In this document: piece after piece, positions 20,911-32,492 of the stretch | Position numbering within the stretch: the stretch's first letter is position 1 | How the letters are laid out: each line of letters starts with the position of its first letter | DNA from: Gracilariopsis chorda | Taxonomy: Eukaryota; Rhodophyta; Florideophyceae; Gracilariales; Gracilariaceae | DNA length: 64,000 nt | NCBI GenBank assembly: GCA_003194525.1 | Contig: NBIV01000028.1 | Span: 248,001-312,000 of the forward strand | Direction: 5' to 3' | The notes under the pieces: generated by a model | Database searches by the model: none | The model's input: only the letters and a program-made list of their open reading frames with translations | Told to the model about the DNA's origin: nothing | Made by a program: the position numbers and the translations under genes

Positions 20911-20933
20911 CTAGCATTCCGAAAACACAGACA
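20911..20933 (-). repeat. Right terminal inverted repeat of the 15.6-kb transposon
   Basis: On the minus strand it reads TGTCTGTGTTTTCGGAATGC, the partner of the repeat at 5377. Inward from it the sequence is full of CTAGT/CTAGC words and contains GAATGCAGAGGT, also present near the left end. Confidence 0.8.
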
Positions 20934-23900
20934 ATGGAAACAATACTCCTTGAGCTTGCTTGTCTTGGATATCCATCAACCGACAAGAAGCGAACAAAAT
21001 TTTTGTTGAGATCCTTAGCAGACTCATTAATAGCGATCACATTACTTCCAGATGCCAATAAAATGGAGCATGACCAGGTGGTCTCGTTGATAAGATCTGA
21101 AATGGATCCCCGCAAACACCGTGATTCCAATAGTACCATCAAAACCGCTGGTATACAAAGTGGTTCCCACTACCCCCGTGTGGCCGCGCAGAGGTCCAAA
21201 ACCCGCAATCCTAAAGCCGCTTAGGAGATCTACAACATTTCAATACTGGCATTGTGGGAGACTAGGTCATATTCGATCCGAGTGTCGTTGGAGAAAGCAA
21301 TCCAAACCATACGAGGATTACCGGAAACAGTCCTCAAACTGAGTGCATAATAGAAACTTCAGAACGAAGGAATGGGACTTCAACGGGAGAAATTCCAGGA
21401 AGCCCAACCCTGATAGATAGAACAGCGAAAAGTATGGGTTTGCTGCTATAACACAGGCAGAACTATCTGTTTACGAAGATGAGGCAGTTACATGGCTGGA
21501 ATTTGGCGCCATTCATGTTTTTGATAACGATAGAGCCCTCTTCTGGCATTATAATGCCGCGAAGAATCAATCAGTGCGTACATGCGACAGAGAGTCAGAA
21601 ATAAGAGGGACAGGAACAATCATGCTGCCTTTGGGAGATGGAATCTCTTTATCTGCAAAACAAACTCCCTCATTTGATTCCCATCCCGTCTCTCTATCGG
21701 TACTTGCAGATTATGCTACTATCACAGTCAGTGGTGATAATACCTTTACCGTGTTTTTCATAAAGGATTCTCGAAACCAAGCACTGCTCCCCCAATGCAC
21801 AGCGAAGAACGGTCCTTATCCACTACCAAACCCGATCCATCCGCTTCGTGCCCAGGCCAATTTTACAGCACCCGCAGGTACAGCAAAAGACTGGCACAAA
21901 AAACTAGGACATCTGGGAAAAGATCGACTACTCTCTATCTTCCACTACTTCAAAGGTGTACCCGATCTGTCGCAATCCGATGTTCAAAACATCCATTGCA
22001 CAACATGCCTGGATGCAAGATCGAGACGAGCTCCACTACAACGATCTTCCTCCTTGGCGACTCCCCCACTGGAGCTCACGCATACAGAACTAACTGATCC
22101 TATCACGGCACCGCCATTAAAAGGATCAAAGTACATGCAGGTACTCCTTGATCGCTATACAAGGGCATCGTCGATTTACGTCCTATCTACCAAATCACAG
22201 TTCTTCGTCTCCATAAAGTGGTGCAAGGCTCTTGCTGAAAACGAACAGCCAAGGAAACTTCTATACTGCGTTCGCTTTGAAGGAGCGGGCGAGATTAAAC
22301 TGATCGAGTTCATCAATTATTAATTGAACAACGGAATAATTCTTGAGTACATACCACCTTATGCGCACGACTCAAACGGCGCTGCTGAAGAAATCATCCA
22401 GAATTTGTGGAAGACGGCTCGAACATTTCTCTACGCATCAAAACTACCACTACAGCTTTGAGAAGAAGCCATATCTAATGAAAACTGGATATGCAACCGC
22501 CTACCAAACTCCAGAATCGGCATGGTGGTCTCTTATACGGAATGGTTTTGATAAAAAGCCCGAGTTCTCCACTCTAATTAAGTTCGGACAAGATGGTCAT
22601 GCGTATATCTATCTTTCTGATACTGCACCGAACAAGAAGTAGCTACCCTGATCTTTGGAAGGACACTTCGTTAGATTGGAAAGCACTCAAAAGATATACA
22701 GAGTGTTCATCCCCTCCACCGAGAAGGTGATCATGGTCAGGCGAACATATTTCAAGGTATCAAAGGACTATCTACCATCCATCAACACGCTACTTGACTT
22801 CTCGTCCTTAGGCCAGGCAGAAGCTGAGCAGCTACTCGATGAAGAACAAGAGGAGTATCATGAAGCCGCTCTTGTTCGCTTCTTAGTTGCACACTCTCGC
22901 TCGAAGGATGGAAACAACTCGTTTAAGGTAACGAATAGCTTTGAGGAAGCAAGACATATTCCCGAATGGACAAAAGAAATCAACAGGGAATACGATGCTC
23001 TCATTGAAAGAAAAACTTGGAGACTCATTGACAGGAGGGCATTATTGAAACCCCTTTCATTTCTGTGGACTTCTTACGGGAATGATATAAGTAAAAGTCC
23101 TCCAGAAATTCATCCCAAGGCTTGGTGTGTCGTAAGAGGCGACATGCAAAAACCATATCTGGACTGCGATCCTGACAATCTGTACGAACCTGTGGCTCGG
23201 CTCGAATAATTCCGACTAGCTTTGGCCAAGGCAGCCCCACAACAACTGCATTTGGAAACAACGGATATAAACAACACTTTCCTTTATGGTGATCTAGAAG
23301 AGCCGTTGATCATGGAGCAACCCCAGAATGCCTCCAGCTCTTCTTATTTTGCTGGTAAAGTGTGCTTACCGTTGAAATCTATTTACGGTGCAAACCAAGC
23401 GGGACAAGTTTGGGGATCTCTCTTGCACACAGAGGTAGTTCGACTGGGATTTAAGTAGTCGAAGACGGACCAAAGGCTGTAAATGTACAGGTCAGGAAGT
23501 GCCATAATAAATATTTTCGTCTTTGTAGACGACATTCTGACTCTGTCCGATTCAAAGTTTCTCTTGGAAATCTTTAGGCCGAAATGAAGAAACTATTCAA
23601 GTAAAAATTCTTGGTGAGGCCAAGTCTTTTATCGGTCTGGAACTAAAAAGAGATAAGAACGGCATTCGTGCAAGCCAAGAGAGGTGTGTGAAAAAACTAC
23701 TTTGGTAATACAGTCTCTGCAACTCGAACCCGGAAAAGACTCTATTACCGTCACATTGTACCGTTTCAGCGAGAGGTTATAGTGAAACAAATCTTCCATC
23801 ATTGCGTCACGCAAAATACCATAAATTTGTTGGTCACCTGATGTATTTTGCAGTGGCATCGAGTCCTGATATTATGTTCGCGGCATCAATTTTGGCGAGA

Positions 23901-24540
23901 AAGGTACAAAATCCGTGTCAAAGGCACCTTGCACTGGCAAAACGCGTCTTAAAATGCTTCAAAGGAGCCAAGAACCTTTATCCTTCTTCCCATCGGAAAT
24001 TCATGCCCAGATGGAAGTGTTCTGTGATGCTGACTGGGATGATTGTTGCAAAACTAGAAAGTTTACAACTGGTATAATAGTGAAGGTGAATGATAGAACA
24101 ATGTTATGGATGAAAAATAAGCATAAAATCATTGCTTTGTCTTCTGGAGAGGCTGAATGCGTTGCTATCTCGTATTGTGGGGAGCTGCTGACGTGATTTT
24201 GAATAATGTTTTGGGAGCTCCGAAATGGTACCATTCTTGAAGATGAACCGAGTGACATGTACCCGATTCGTACTACTAAAAACAGCTCTACTGCAAATTC
24301 TATTTTGAATGCGTCCAAGATTTTTGAAAGGATCAAACACAATACACTAAAGTTCTATCATGTTAGAGAACTTGTGAAGTCTGGGGTCCTCAGTATCTCG
24401 CGGATACGAAGCCACGTTCAACCAGCGGATGTTATGACAAAATCTGTTTCTCAAGACCATTTATATAAGCTTTCTATTCTTTTCGGGTTGAGGTTATTTT
24501 TTTTTACATTTCTAACTTTTTTTTCTTATTTTGTGCTCTG
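20934..24540 (+). pseudogene. Copia gag-pol region, right of the insertion
   Basis: Parts recognisable in order: gag-like sequence rich in Leu (20934-21220); a CCHC-knuckle-like HCGRLGHIRSEC (about 21255); integrase with the HHCC-type HKKLGH and CTTC (21890-22010) and a core region to 22200; reverse transcriptase with HLETTDINNTFLYGD (about 23250) and FVDDILTLSD (about 23525); and RNase H with CDADWDD and SSGEAECVA (24020-24170). All are Ty1/Copia type. Fossil, with several breaks. Confidence 0.75.
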
Positions 24541-24754
24541 AATGTTTGCAGAACTTATGGAAAATGAACTTGAGAAAATCAAGCTAAACAAAGGCTATAC
24601 CATTTCTTATTGTACACAGTTTTTTTTCTACTTGGTTTTTGCTGTTTCCAAAGGTTTTTAACGGTAGCATTTAAGCTAGGAAACTTTAGCAAACTTATTA
24701 TCTTGTATTCTCTGTTTCCAACGCCAAACATTTAGAGTTGTTTGCGAAGGATGT

Positions 24755-24935
24755 TGTGAGAGGTAGAATTAGAGAGAGTTGCATTGCAATTCTATCAATT
24801 ACAATGCAACTCCGAATTTAGATTGCATTCGCTACTCTCCTTCAATTAGGCCTACAAATAATTAGAAGATAGAGTCTGTAAAGGGTGGCCGGTGGCGCAG
24901 TCTGTGCTTTCCGCCACCCACCCACTTCGTCTTGC
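24755..24935 (+). repeat. Right LTR-like repeat of the Copia fossil
   Basis: It matches 3698-3877, starting TGTGAGAGGT and sharing AATTAGAAGATAGAGTCT and GGCGCAGTCTGTG. It differs at about 15 percent of positions by eye. A purine-rich stretch (GCGAAGGA) lies just before it. Confidence 0.65.
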
Positions 24936-24999
24936 CCAGTACCCAAGCAACTCATCAACTTTTACATGAAAGGGTAAGCTTCTTGGCGGGGTAATGCTA

Positions 25000-27061
25000 C
25001 ATATGGGGTAATTATACAAAAAGCCGGTGCCACAAGTTTTCAAGTTCTCAATCCTTTTCATAATTATGATAAACAAGGCGTTGATGCTGCTTCACCCGTC
25101 CCAGCAATCCCAGCAACGATTCCACGCATAATTCCAGCCTTCCACACCATGCCCAAGTCTATGCGGCAAAAAACAGCACAACACAAAAGGCGTAGGGCCA
25201 AAAGAGAGCAAGACCAGACCACTCGCCAACACGCCTTGGAACTTTTGAAGCAGAAGCACAAGTTTGCTAACGTGGTTACAACATGTGGCTCATTGGCTGC
25301 AATTGTTTACCATATTCGCAAGGCTTGGAAAACTAACAGCAGCGCTTGGCTTGACAAGCTTCTGAACCCCGTTTTACATCATGCCGGCCGGCCTTCTGTT
25401 CTGACCAAAAAAGAAGGGAAATTGTTGCTGAAAGGGGTCAAACATGCTGCAGAACGAGGATTTGCGTTAGATAGTAATCACACAAAGCACTATATGGGCG
25501 AGATAGCCAATGATGGACGCACAAAGTACAAGAATAACCTTCCATGCGACGATAAAGTTCGCTCTTTCGGAGCTAACAACCGTGAAATAACCCTAGGGAA
25601 ATCTGAAAACCACAGCCAAAAATACCTCCTGGGATAAAATATCAATCACGTCTGTACGTTAGGTAACCAACTGAAGGCCTTGAAAAAGCAACATGCAGAC
25701 TCTTTCGGAGACCCCAATCGAATTTGGAATCTAGATGAAACTTCGGTAAACGAGACATACGGGGAAAGCGTTAAGGTATTCACAAGCGCAAAGAAGAACA
25801 TGGAAGGAAGGCGCCACAAAATCAAAGACAAAGGAGCTCATGTTACGGCGGGAATAGCTGGATCTGCATCTAGTATGAGAGTACCACCATTTTTTGTACC
25901 AGCAGGCAAAAGGGTTATGCTGGCCTGGACAAAGCCACTCGATGCATCACATGTACGTATACTTCCTATGTCACTTCAATAGATGGGAAAAAAAGACTGG
26001 ATTACGAGAGAAACGAAAGTTTTTACCTCCAAGAAGGGGTCCATGACCATAGATCTGATGCCAAACCTTGTTTGAAATTTCAACGAGTTCGCCCGAGGAA
26101 CCTTTCCACTCGAAAAGTTAATTTTGCTGCGTATCGACGGTCAAAGTTCACGCAAAGGAGATGAATGGATCATGTATTGCAAGGAAGTCAGCATTATTGG
26201 TTTGCAGCTGCCTGCCAACACCTCTCATTTCCTGCAACCCTGTGATTCCCCAATTAATAAGATATTCAAGGAGACAACCGGAGAGGTTAGAGAAATTCTT
26301 GTGCGAACAGAACTATATAGCAATGCTTATATTGCTTTCAAAATCAGGCTTGGAATCGCGGGATATAGGTGTCTGAATAGACAATTGGCCCAACAGAGCT
26401 TCATAAATACCAGTATGTGACCTATGGAGTTCTAGTTCTTCGATAATTTGTGCCGGAGAGTTACTACAAAACAAAGAGTTTTGGGTGATACTTCACAGAT
26501 CCATAGAAACGTGTTGAGAATGACGATGCGGACAAGTTACCGCATCTTGTACTCAAGAATTAAGGGCATTGTCCAGCGGGAAAAATTCCCAACGCAGGGT
26601 GTTTGCGAAATAGAGCAAACGCTGCAAGAAAATTGATCATCCCATCGCATTCTCTGGGAAGCGGCGCCACTTGAAGCGCCTGTGCGTTGGGTGAAAAGCT
26701 CAACCGCCAACGTTTCCGGATCTCTGGCGGCAGAGTTGACAAATCGTACTCAAGTAGGGGATGTGACGAATAGGAAGAGTTGGGGGAACAGGCGCAAGCA
26801 CAACCATAGTAGGACTGGGTTGAACATTGGAAGTTGCGGACACAGATGTCATTGTATGGCTTTGGAGGAAGCATTAGATACGGAGGATATTTTGCCGATA
26901 ATGGGTGCATGGAAACTACGCAGGGTGCTGTCAGAGGGTAAAGAAAAGGAAAAGGAGTCGGCAGCGGTTGCCGCCAACCCGCTTTTGGGTTTGTCGCAGG
27001 GCAGTTGAGCTTCAAAGGGAAAGCAGGGGTCAGTTTGGTGCTTGTAGAATTACCCCACATG
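25000..27061 (+). mobile_element. Pogo-like element 1
   Basis: Ends carry CATATGGGGTAATTATACAA (25000) and, reversed, CATGTGGGGTAATTCTACAA (27061), which agree at 18 of 20 positions. A second, outer pair with the same core (TTGGCGGGGTAATGCTACA at 24984 and a GGCGGGGAAATTCTGCA match ending near 27167) may mean longer or duplicated termini. The transposase gene lies on the plus strand inside. The left end sits about 65 bp after the Copia LTR. Confidence 0.6.
25149..26636 (+). pseudogene. Pogo/DDE_1 transposase of element 1
   Basis: From the ATG at 25149 a 162-residue frame holds a basic N-terminus (KSMRQKTAQHKRRRAKREQ) and a helix-turn-helix region ending GRPSVLTKKEGKLLLKGV. The next frame (25680-25982) has RIWNLDETSVNET, the first catalytic Asp block of the DDE_1 (pogo/Jerky) family. 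The third (26124-26420) has LRIDGQSSRKG with the second Asp and LPANTSHFLQPCDSPINK, the block with the final Asp or Glu. The C-terminus is poorly preserved. At least three frame changes or stops separate the parts, so it is inactive. Confidence 0.7.
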
Positions 27062-27871
27062 CTCAATAACGGGAGGGTGATTCAAAATATGGCGAGTAAA
27101 ATCGGCTTGTTTTGCAAATATGACAGGATTTCTGGTGGGCAAAGATTTTGCAGAATTTCCCCGCCGAGAGGGTTACGTCCTGAAGACTTCATCTTACACT
27201 TTGTTAGCAGGCTGTGGGAGGTCATGCCCCATCTCCGACATGGCGCGTCAATTTGACGTGCTTTCGTTTGTTGTACACCAGCAAAGATTCAGCTACTTCT
27301 TTAACACCTGATACTTATTCAACTACCCTTCCAGGTCAGGGTAATTTGGAACACTTTTCATGATTGGTCGCGCTCTCGCGACTGATGGCCCCCCGCTTAA
27401 ATGACAGTTTTACTGTGAAGGTTTAGAACGCTCCCTATAACCACTCCACGGACTTTCAGACGCCAAACCGTGAACTTGTGGGAACTACGTCGCTCTTCTG
27501 CTCTTGCTCGTTACGCCCTTGTAATCCGAAGTTCCAGGGTAATTTGTAACACATTCTTTCCTAGCCAACATCACAAATGACGAAAATCCCGGGGTTTCAA
27601 GGCACGTTTGACATTCAACAGACTCTGCGAACACCATATCGTGCGAGTCAAGTAGATGTGGATCAATTTTGTGCATCTCCAACAACGCTTTCGCTGCTTC
27701 TGCGGCATTGTTTTCTTTGTCATGTTCATCGTCATTTATCACCTTCATGTCGTCCTCCGCGAGTCCAATGCTGTCTCTGAAAGTCTTCCCAGAAAGGGCA
27801 CAATATCCCTCCTTGCCATGCTTCTCTTCTTGATTATCATGCAAGCTCTTAAACCCTTTTTCCATCGCTTT

Positions 27872-29073
27872 TCACCCCGCAATCAACAAGACACTGGGAT
27901 TGTCTCCTGTTTTGCTACCCTTCTTGGAAGAGTACCCGGATTTCGACCGGAGCAGTTCCCGCTTGGTATGATGCTTGAGCAGTGAAGCTTTACACTTCTG
28001 TTCACGCTTTGCGGCAGCTTCGTTCTGACGCTTCTCTCGTTCCAGTGCCACTTTCTTCTTTTTTTTTGCATGTTCCATTGCCCTTCTTTGTCTTTTCTCT
28101 GCCAGATACTTCTGCTCTTCAACTTTGTTCATTCTGGCTATGATTACATCTTTATGTGTCAGGTATGTCACGGGAGCGCCGGTCGATGGGTCAAATGAAG
28201 ATTGATCTCTGATCTTGTACTTCAATAAGGTCTTTTTGGTGGGTGTGCACTCCTCAATTATGCGTTGTGCTCTGTTTGCCTCTTTAACGTAAGTGGTCAG
28301 AGACTTCCAAGTTTGACCAGGTGGCATATTTTCTGCCAATATTTCCTGTGCTTCTCTGACGTGAACAGAAGTTCTACGCACCTCCATTTTCTCACTCCTT
28401 GCGGTCTTTATAGCTTCTTGTTCGTCATATTTTTTTTGCGCCCACTCCAGAAACCTGACGTTCATTGGAAACAATTCGACATCGACAAATGCTCTCCGTA
28501 TTACAGATCCAGACAACCCCCTGTACCCTTCAATGGCCAATTTCATTCGCATAAATATATCAGAAAAGTCTAGAAGCGAGAATGTGTTCAGATAATCATG
28601 GGTTTGCCGAATCTTTGTTCGGAAATGTGATTGATGGAGTTGTCAGAAGCCTGTAAAAACTGTGAGGTATTTCCAGGGCTTTAAACCACTTCAATATCAA
28701 AGATTTTAGCATTTTCTAACCACGCAACTCCATTGCGCAACTTGTGTTCATCAAGAAACAGGAGTAACGTATGGTTTGGTTTTGGCTTCCGCTTCGCGTG
28801 TAGGTTAATATGACTCATGATGTACCCGATCTTTTCCATTGTCATGGAACCGTTTTCCGTACCCCAAACAGAAGCAGTTACACGGAACCAGTCGTCAAAT
28901 GTTAGGCAGTGTGGTGCTCTGGCGGGATCTTTCAAAATTTCTCTAAGCAATGCGTCGTACCAACGCAGCATGTTCTTCCTGCCTGCAAAGATAAGAAACG
29001 GTGGAAGCGTTTTTCCGGAGGCACACGCCACTACACAGGCCGTTAACTGCTTGCCAAGTTTCATAAACGACAT
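27872..29073 (-). pseudogene. Pogo-like transposase of element 2, catalytic and C-terminal parts
   Basis: The catalytic part (29073-28681) reads LTACVVACASGKTLPPFLIF, a hallmark of DDE_1 transposases, then LLFLDEHKLRNG with a catalytic Asp. It stops at 28681. The C-terminal part (28552-27872) starts with a segment usual after the catalytic core (AIEGYRGLSGSVIRRAFVDV) and becomes a Lys/Glu-rich coiled coil with KKKKKVALEREKRQNEAAAK. A frame change separates them, and the segment with the last catalytic residue between 28681 and 28552 is not readable in these frames. A further short minus-strand frame (27865-27485) may be the extreme C-terminus or unrelated. Confidence 0.65.
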
Positions 29074-29499
29074 GTTGTACCCTCCACAGTGTGTGGAGGA
29101 TAAAACAAATGCTTTTCAGTGCTTGCAATACAGTTCAGCTACCGTTGCTTCATCCATGTTTCAAATTCGGTCTCCATTTTCAAGTGTTACGGGATTTGCT
29201 TTTTCGCATTTTTTGAACGTTCGAACAAAGCTTTTTACATGCTTTGGATGCTCCGCCGCAAATTTTTTGGCATACTTATTCTCCACTTTTCGCAGGGGTT
29301 TTCGCCGTGTCTTGCACGAAACAAACGTACATTGCACGAAACTCCTTTAAGCACACCCACCCAACTGCCCATAAAGGCGTTTCAAAGGTTCAAGAATGAC
29401 ACTAGTCATGCTTGCATAAGGGCAAAACGGGTGCCCGAAAAGACAGTGGTATGTGTTTGACGCAGTTCCGTTTCATACAGAATACAAACTAAAATCATA

Positions 29500-30727
29500 C
29501 AGCGAAATAGGTTTAAGCACGCGACATAAGTTATGACACATGTAGTAAAACTGCACGCATTTACTTCTCTAGTACTTTGTAGCACCACCACGCTTGTCCA
29601 TCACAGCTAAAAAGCGTCTAGGAATAGATCGATACAGTTTCTGGATGTAGTCTGCAGTGAGACTGCGCCATACATTTAGAATAGAGGCCTTAAGATCCTC
29701 GACATTGTCGAACTGCTTACCATTTGCGTAAACCTTCGTAGCCATTAAACCCCAGACATTCTCAATTATATTAAGGTCTGGGGACTTAGGAGTCCATGAA
29801 AGAAGCCAAATATGATGTTGAAGTAGCCAGTTCTTTGTGAAAGCAGAACGATGAATGGATGCACCGTCCTGTTCAAACACCCAAGTTGACATAGGTCCAA
29901 ATATTTGTGCAGTCCAAGGTAGTAGTCCAAGCTCTAGGGTATCGCAATACTTCGTAGAGTCCTGAGTGCCCGATAAAAATAATAAGTCGCTGACACCATA
30001 CAATGATATCGCACCCCAAACTATGACCGAGTTACCACCTCCCACACGGGAGAATAGACATCACGGTTCTGCTTTCAAATATGGCCAGTAATATAAAAGA
30101 CCATCTGGCCCGTCAAGGGTAAACTTATTTTCATCTGAGAACACGACTTTATTCCAAAAAAAATCCCCTTTAGATATGTTGCGTCGTGCTCATTGTAGCC
30201 GTGCTACCTTATGATCTTCGGTCATTTTTGGGCCCTGCATCATTTTGGAATATTTAAGGGTTTCGTCTTCTTTGAGTACCCGCTGCACTCGTCGAACAGA
30301 TACACTGAGATTTAGGTCCCTTTTCAAATCTGATGCACTCGGGTTGTCCTTGCGTGCCTCTCGTAGCAAAGCGCGATGTTGCTGTAAAGATAGTTTTCGA
30401 AACTGTTTGGCAATCGTGGGCTGATTTGGCTTCGTTTTTGAACTTAAGAAGCTTTGTACAGCCCCGACGGAGCGTTGTACGTGCTCTGCAATTTGGCGTA
30501 AAGAGAGTCCTTCATAGCAGAGTGCGCATATCTGTTCTTTTTCAAATTGAGACAAGCACCTTCATCCCGCCATATTCAGGGCCTTAGTTGGGATAGACAA
30601 GCAACGCAGTGTTTGCTGTCACTAATAATAAGTACTGCTAGGCAAGAGGTTTGAACTGGCAAAAAGTTCCGCCATTTTTTTGACATGTGTCATATAGTAT
30701 TTCGTGGGTTTACAGAAGTTTCGAAAG
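29500..30727 (-). mobile_element. Tc1-family element, copy 1
   Basis: About 1,228 bp. The left end starts CAGCGAAATAGGTTTAAGCA after TA. Both ends share a roughly 43-bp imperfect inverted repeat finishing in TATGACACATG. It has the same length and ends as the copy at 35444-36666. It lies inside pogo-like element 2. Confidence 0.75.
29569..30555 (-). pseudogene. Tc1 transposase (DD34E), copy 1
   Basis: The upstream frame (30555-30190) holds two helix-turn-helix motifs (EGLSLRQIAEHVQRSVGAV and the VSVRRVQRVLKEDE region) and lacks a good ATG. The downstream frame (30045-29569) has VFEQDGASIHRS and SPDLNIIENVWG, with 34 residues between the second Asp and the Glu, the DD34E spacing of Tc1. The first Asp region (DENKF) is readable between them in another frame. 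At least two frame changes; not functional. Confidence 0.75.
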
Positions 30728-31317
30728 GTGTTTTATTGATAGCAGAGCTGTAGTTCTTATCTATGACAAAAGAAGTCTACGAATGTGATTAACTAACCAA
30801 AGTGCAGCGTGCACAACATCGCTATACTGCAAAAGCATGCCGATTCCTGCAATAGAAGCTTGTGTTTCGGTGTGCTTAACAGCGTCTCGTGCACTGTACC
30901 CAGTCATCAGACGGGTATTTGTTTAAAAATCTTTTTTGTCCGTCTTTTGCGATCTTGCATGCGATTGTTTTCAAGGTTTGAGTGGTTGCTGCAAACCTCT
31001 CGAAGCGAAAAATGCAAATTTTTCTACAATAGAGGATTTACGAAGCTCGATTTTAACTCGTGACTCGATGAAGATTTCGTACACCACGAACAATTGTACA
31101 CCTATGCGGATTTCTGTTGTCGACACGAAGTCATATTTCGTCTACTCGGCGCCCGGTACGAAATAATAAAAAAATAGCTGTGAGAGATGGCCACCCAAGT
31201 AGCCAAAATACATATAGAGTATCCCGCCAAAATGCAGAGACGAACTGACCCATAACATAGCTTTGCCACCGCTGAGGCCATCTACACCAACAAACGCGCA
31301 CAAAACCTTTCCCAAAG

Positions 31318-31791
31318 ATGGGCAGTTCTCCTATTCCCCCCGCTACGCCTACTCAGAACGACGTGGTGAACAAAGATTCGCAACCCCCGTATGTGCCTAC
31401 TGCCTCAGATGCCGTATGTGTCTCCAGAAGCACTCCATCCTTAGCAAAGAAAAACCGGATCCGCTTTACTGAAGCATGGGACATCTTGTTGTTGAAGGCT
31501 GTCACGGCCTCTGACGCACATGTTGCGCCTCACGGTGAAACCGACAAGCGTTTTGAGCAGGCCGTAGAGCTTTTTCTTGATGCTGCACCACCCTCGTCAC
31601 AGCTTGTAGATATTACGCGTCCGGTCCCAAAAACACTACGTGACCGCTTCACGACCATTGTTGAGAAACGAAGAGTCGAAGTGCGGGAAACGGCAGCTGC
31701 GTCGGGTATTGTAGAGAAGCGCGGTCAACGGGGGGAACTTCTCGATGATGCATATTTGCTGACTAGCAGCGACCGAGCGTTGATTTTCTGA
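31318..31791 (+). CDS. Myb/SANT-like DNA-binding protein fragment (157 aa)
   Basis: A clean frame from the ATG at 31318. After a Pro/Ser-rich lead of about 45 residues, residues 46-150 contain RIRFTEAWDILLLKAVTASD, a phrase like RDRFTTIVEKRR, and ASGIVEKRGQRGELLDDAYL. This arrangement is seen in the Myb-like companion protein of Harbinger transposons and in related trihelix proteins. It ends soon after that segment, so it lacks the long coiled-coil tail of the related gene at 36928. It lies within pogo-like element 2, so it probably came in on a separate insertion. Function inferred by family only. Confidence 0.5.
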   Translation: MGSSPIPPATPTQNDVVNKDSQPPYVPTASDAVCVSRSTPSLAKKNRIRFTEAWDILLLKAVTASDAHVAPHGETDKRFEQAVELFLDAAPPSSQLVDITRPVPKTLRDRFTTIVEKRRVEVRETAAASGIVEKRGQRGELLDDAYLLTSSDRALIF

Positions 31792-32048
31792 GTGTAATGC
31801 TGGGAAGAATAATATCTGGCAAGCAAACGAAGTTGCGTTAGGTCTTCAAGCTCAGCGAGAAACCCGAGACGGAGTAGCTCTTTTATTTTCTTTTGACGCT
31901 TAAACGCTTGGCCTATTGCCAAGTGCGTTAAACGCATCTTGTCTCGAGTGAAACTGATATTTGACGCCGCCAAGAGTTCGTGCAGGAAGAAAAACAGTTT
32001 CCCGCCCCTTGTAGTAACCGTTGCATTGGTGAGGCTTTTTTGAAGTAC

Positions 32049-32492
32049 TCATAATTTTGGATAGATTGGCGAATTTCGTATGCACTGGATGAGGTTCGTG
32101 TAATTTAATTTCGTGACAAATCTGCTGCAGCCACAAGTGAATGTCACACGAAAATCCAATTTCTTCGTAAACTCTCTAATGAGCTGCTCCTCGTGCTTGG
32201 TGAGAACCGTTGGACGTCCAACGGGCGTGTTATGCATGCTATCGCAATACTGACTACCGGATTTTTGAGCTGCTTGGATTGCTTTCCTCAATTTGTATAA
32301 CGCTCCGCCTGAAAGTTTAGTGCAAGAAGCAACATGCCGTATAGTTTTCTGGTTTTGTAACAGATTGATGGCGATTCGCAGCTGTTTTGTCAATTTCTCT
32401 TCCTGTTTGCGGCGTTTCGTGATTGCAAAAGGTTTTTGCCGCATTGATTGAGTTGCCTTGTTTGTGGGCAATAGTTTGGCTGGGTGGGACAT
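32049..32492 (-). pseudogene. Pogo-like transposase of element 2, N-terminal part
   Basis: The 147-residue frame from an ATG at 32492 is basic at the start and continues with a helix-turn-helix region (KTIRHVASCTKLSGGALYKL) and GRPTVLTKHEEQLIREF. The last matches GRPSVLTKKEGKLLLKGV of element 1 in position and sequence. It ends where foreign sequence starts near 32050. This pairing with 27872-29073 shows both belong to one element. Confidence 0.65.

Larger units (their letters stand above)
5377..20933. mobile_element. 15.6-kb Plavaka-like DNA transposon with cargo genes
   Basis: Both ends carry the same inverted repeat. GTCTGTGTTCTCGGAACGCT at 5378 and, on the minus strand, GTCTGTGTTTTCGGAATGCT from 20932 differ at 2 of 20 positions. 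Inside both ends lie further shared pieces (GAATGCAGAGGT and repeated GCTAGT). The dinucleotide AT flanks each side (5375-5376 and 20934-20935) and is the likely target duplication. Copia gag-like sequence lies immediately outside both ends. Inside are a transposase (minus, 18638-15463), a gene running toward it (plus, 14347), a very large gene (minus, 13533-9647), two plus-strand genes (8864 and 7158), a minus-strand gene (6518), an exon-intron array (18.98-20.31 kb) and a hairpin (20401-20547). The transposase resembles Plavaka, a CACTA-related family best known from basidiomycete fungi. Most genes carry one to a few lesions, so this copy is inactive. Confidence 0.78.
3698..24935 (+). mobile_element. 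Ty1/Copia element, old and broken, split by a 15.6-kb insertion
   Basis: A Copia-family fossil read on the plus strand. Both ends carry an LTR-like repeat beginning TGTGAGAGGT (3698 and 24755). Gag-like sequence occurs at 5105-5374 and again from 20934. A zinc-knuckle-like motif lies near 21260, an integrase zinc-binding and core region at 21890-22200, reverse transcriptase at 22950-23580 and RNase H at 23820-24200, in the Copia order. Leaving out the inserted element, about 5.7 kb remains, a normal Copia length. The two ends differ at about 15 percent of positions by eye, so the copy is old. The coding part is broken at roughly ten places. The insertion is described in its own entry. Confidence 0.75.

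Noticed and set aside
20700-20933. An LTR of the Copia element starting near 20700
   Set aside because: This CTAGT-rich stretch matches the far end of the 15.6-kb transposon in inverted orientation, not the other Copia end in direct orientation.
26560-27066. 168-residue minus-strand frame
   Set aside because: It lies antisense to the end of the pogo element 1 gene, has biased composition and shows no domain.
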